Of a stretch of DNA of 64,000 nt, positions 62,186 to 64,000 are shown piece after piece. Source of the DNA: Rutidosis leptorrhynchoides. Its lineage: Eukaryota > Streptophyta > Magnoliopsida > Asterales > Asteraceae. Location: positions 299,032,001 to 299,096,000 of the forward strand of contig NC_092336.1 of the NCBI RefSeq assembly GCF_046630445.1, given 5' to 3'. The translations under genes and the position numbers were made by a program. The notes under the pieces are model-generated. The model was given only the letters and a program-made list of their open reading frames with translations, was not told the origin of the DNA and did not search any database. Each line of letters opens with the position of its first letter. Within the stretch, counting starts at the first letter, position 1.

Positions 62186-63985
62186 TGATATTGCATATTT
62201 CTCATACGTTTATCTTAGCAATATCAGTCGCATTTTGGTCCTTTTGGATGCGGTTCGGTTAATATTTGGTGGTATTAATGAAGATTTGTGTTTTGACGTC
62301 AAGAGGTGCTTCGGTATAAGTTTTATTGGTTTTCAGTGTGTTTTCGAGCTCATTTATCAGCACAGTTTATTCTGGTTCACATTGAAGATTCAAATCATAA
62401 AGTTAGAGAGTTTTAAACTTCGTTTACATGGTATGTTTAATCGATCTTGCATTCGGGTAGTATCATTTAACAATTGAGAAGTTGTGTGGAAGGTTGATGG
62501 TATTGCAAAGTCCGCGCGCCTTCACGAAAACGACCATATCTCATTGCTCGTAACTCCGATTGAGGTGAGGTCAGAGCCCAGACGTCCGTATCTCAGAGCT
62601 CTACAACATACAATTGAATGTTTGGTGGTTTAATGAGTTAAGAAGTGCGCGCCGCGCATTGGAGTGCGCACCGCGCAAATGTGCTTCAAAACAGATCAGA
62701 AAATTCAGATTTTGTGCAGCAGAATTTATTTGGGGTTTGCGCACCGCGCATTTTTGTGCGCACCGCGCATTTTGAGTCGGCCAGGTGGTTTCCACGTGAT
62801 ATAAAAGGCAGTTTTTAACCCTAATCTTTGAGCTTTCACTTTGGACGATTAGGAGCAGCAAAAAGGACGAAAAAAGGTGATTTTTGGGGAATTCCAAGGT
62901 CACCAATCCCATCCAATCGATCCATTAACGCGTTGCAATCCTACAAACATTGAAGATTCATCATCATCTTTGGTTGATTCTTTTCTCAAACTTATGAATT
63001 ATCAATTGATTTTGATTTTATCTTTTAACATGGTTGTTGGCTAATTTATTTATGTTCATCTAGACTAAATACATTGTTGGATGTAATTTTATGATTGATT
63101 ATTATTTGTTTGATGATTGATAGCTTGAACACTTGATTGTTCTTGTTGATACTTATTTTTGGATTGATTGATAATTGTGATTGTCTAATAGAGAGAGATT
63201 TCATTGGAGTCTATTGCAATTGTTCATTAAGTTCTAAGCGTTTAGTTGATTGATTAATTTGGTTGTCCAATTTAGTGACGTTTGTTGGAGTCTATCATAT
63301 TAAGTGAATTGATCAAACTGTCTTAGATACTTGTGCATTTAACCGGAGACGGTAATGAATCGTAGGAAATAATTAGTTGAGGCAGGGATAGATTGTGTGC
63401 AACGAGAGTTGGCACGATTGTTGATCTTAGGGAACCCTAGGTCACGGTTTGGGTCTATCAGTCAGTCAATTTGATTAATCACAGATTAGAGGTCCTAGGC
63501 TACAGGGAATTATGTGTCGTGTAATCTAGTTTGAAGTGTTTACTCAAGGGAATTCTTGGTGAACCGATTAGTTAATTTGCAAGCATTTGGCAATTGATCA
63601 GGGCGTAATCTAGAAACATCCAACATTTGTGAAGAAAGTCTAGGTGAACATATTTTCATCTTATCGATATCACATCTATTTAAAAACGTTTTATTAATAT
63701 AAAACACCAAAAACATTGTCTTTACTTTTAAAGTTACTCTTGATTCGGCTAATCGTTAAATAGCCATAAACCAAACTATCTCGTACTTTAAATTTTATTA
63801 GATTAACTTTAGTTTATTTCCATTAGTTACAATCTTAATTCTCACGTTTAAACTGTCCTTGGAACGATCACGGATTTACCAACTGTATACTATTGCACGA
63901 TCGGGTACACTGCCCGTTAGTGTGTAGTAATCCTTTTAACCGGTATTTCCTACTTATAAATTTATAGACACGATTTCACACATCA
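62186..63985 (+). mobile_element. 5' LTR of a second Athila-type element (runs off the window)
   Basis: 1,800 bp, starting TGATATTGC and ending CACACATCA, with a perfect terminal 9-bp inverted repeat (62,186-62,194 with 62,218-62,226), as in the first Athila LTR. CG-rich gcgcaccgcgca motifs occur four times between about 62,646 and 62,770, then the TATA box TATAAAAGG at 62,800-62,808. The start could be 3-6 bp earlier because of the GTTGTTG context; the other end and target copy are outside. No gene within. Confidence 0.8.
62800..62808 (+). promoter_or_regulatory. TATA box of the second Athila LTR
   Basis: TATAAAAGG followed by CA, the same core as TATAAAAGGCA in the first Athila LTR, 30-150 bp downstream of the CG-rich palindromes. 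Confidence 0.7.
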
Positions 63986-63991
63986 AGTTTT

Positions 63992-64000
63992 TGGCGCCGC
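63992..64000 (+). other. Primer binding site, tRNA-Asp type (cut by window end)
   Basis: TGGCGCCGC starts six bases after the LTR end, matching the beginning of the Athila/Tat tRNA-Asp site apart from its last base; the rest is not visible. Confidence 0.75.

Noticed and set aside
62601-62912. Minus-strand frame in the second Athila LTR
   Set aside because: Produced by CG-rich repeats in the LTR promoter.

Overview
This window is nuclear DNA of a flowering plant. A conserved 27-exon plant gene with GT-AG introns sits beside nested LTR retrotransposons of the Tat/Retand, Athila and chromovirus-like (Tekay/Del-like) lineages. The repeat types suggest a large eudicot genome, most likely Asteraceae; that family assignment is inference. 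Only one host gene is visible.

Positions 1-5,918 are intergenic. They hold AT and ATT microsatellites, a 5'-truncated LTR (about 2,245-3,733) of a family that recurs later, a possible small DNA transposon, and a decayed second LTR (about 4,480-5,560). Positions 5,919-16,939 encode an intact NOMO-type protein (nodal modulator; ER membrane protein with stacked beta-sandwich domains) of 1,199 residues; every exon joins in frame. Its intron 10 holds a Mutator-like MITE with a 9-bp target duplication, and that MITE is itself split by a 578-bp solo LTR with a 5-bp duplication.

Positions 17,441-57,503 hold two minus-strand Retand-like elements in tandem, sharing one LTR (42,193-43,030). The first carries protease, RT and RNase H (41,964-39,315) and integrase (19,760-18,646), split in frame by a 19.5-kb plus-strand Athila element (19,766-39,309, target duplication GATAT). 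The Athila is itself interrupted by a solo LTR (25,723-28,497, duplication CGAAA). The Retand copies carry an extra plus-strand gene antisense to pol. The second copy of that gene has two apparent introns and is split by an 11.9-kb non-autonomous element with 3.9-kb LTRs (45,176-57,078, duplication CTTGA).

Positions 57,547-62,185 are the 5' part of a Tekay/Del-like gypsy element (LTR, initiator-Met PBS, gag, protease, part of RT). It is cut by another Athila-type LTR (62,186-63,985) whose tRNA-Asp-type primer site runs off the end of the window.

The most unusual signals are: a tandem array of hairpins with compensating stem changes in the 57.5-kb LTR; an Athila env-like gene with its own copy of the LTR promoter cassette and a likely intron; the spliced antisense gene of the Retand element; a tRNA-like module inside one LTR family; and CG-rich palindromes just upstream of the TATA box in LTRs of different lineages.
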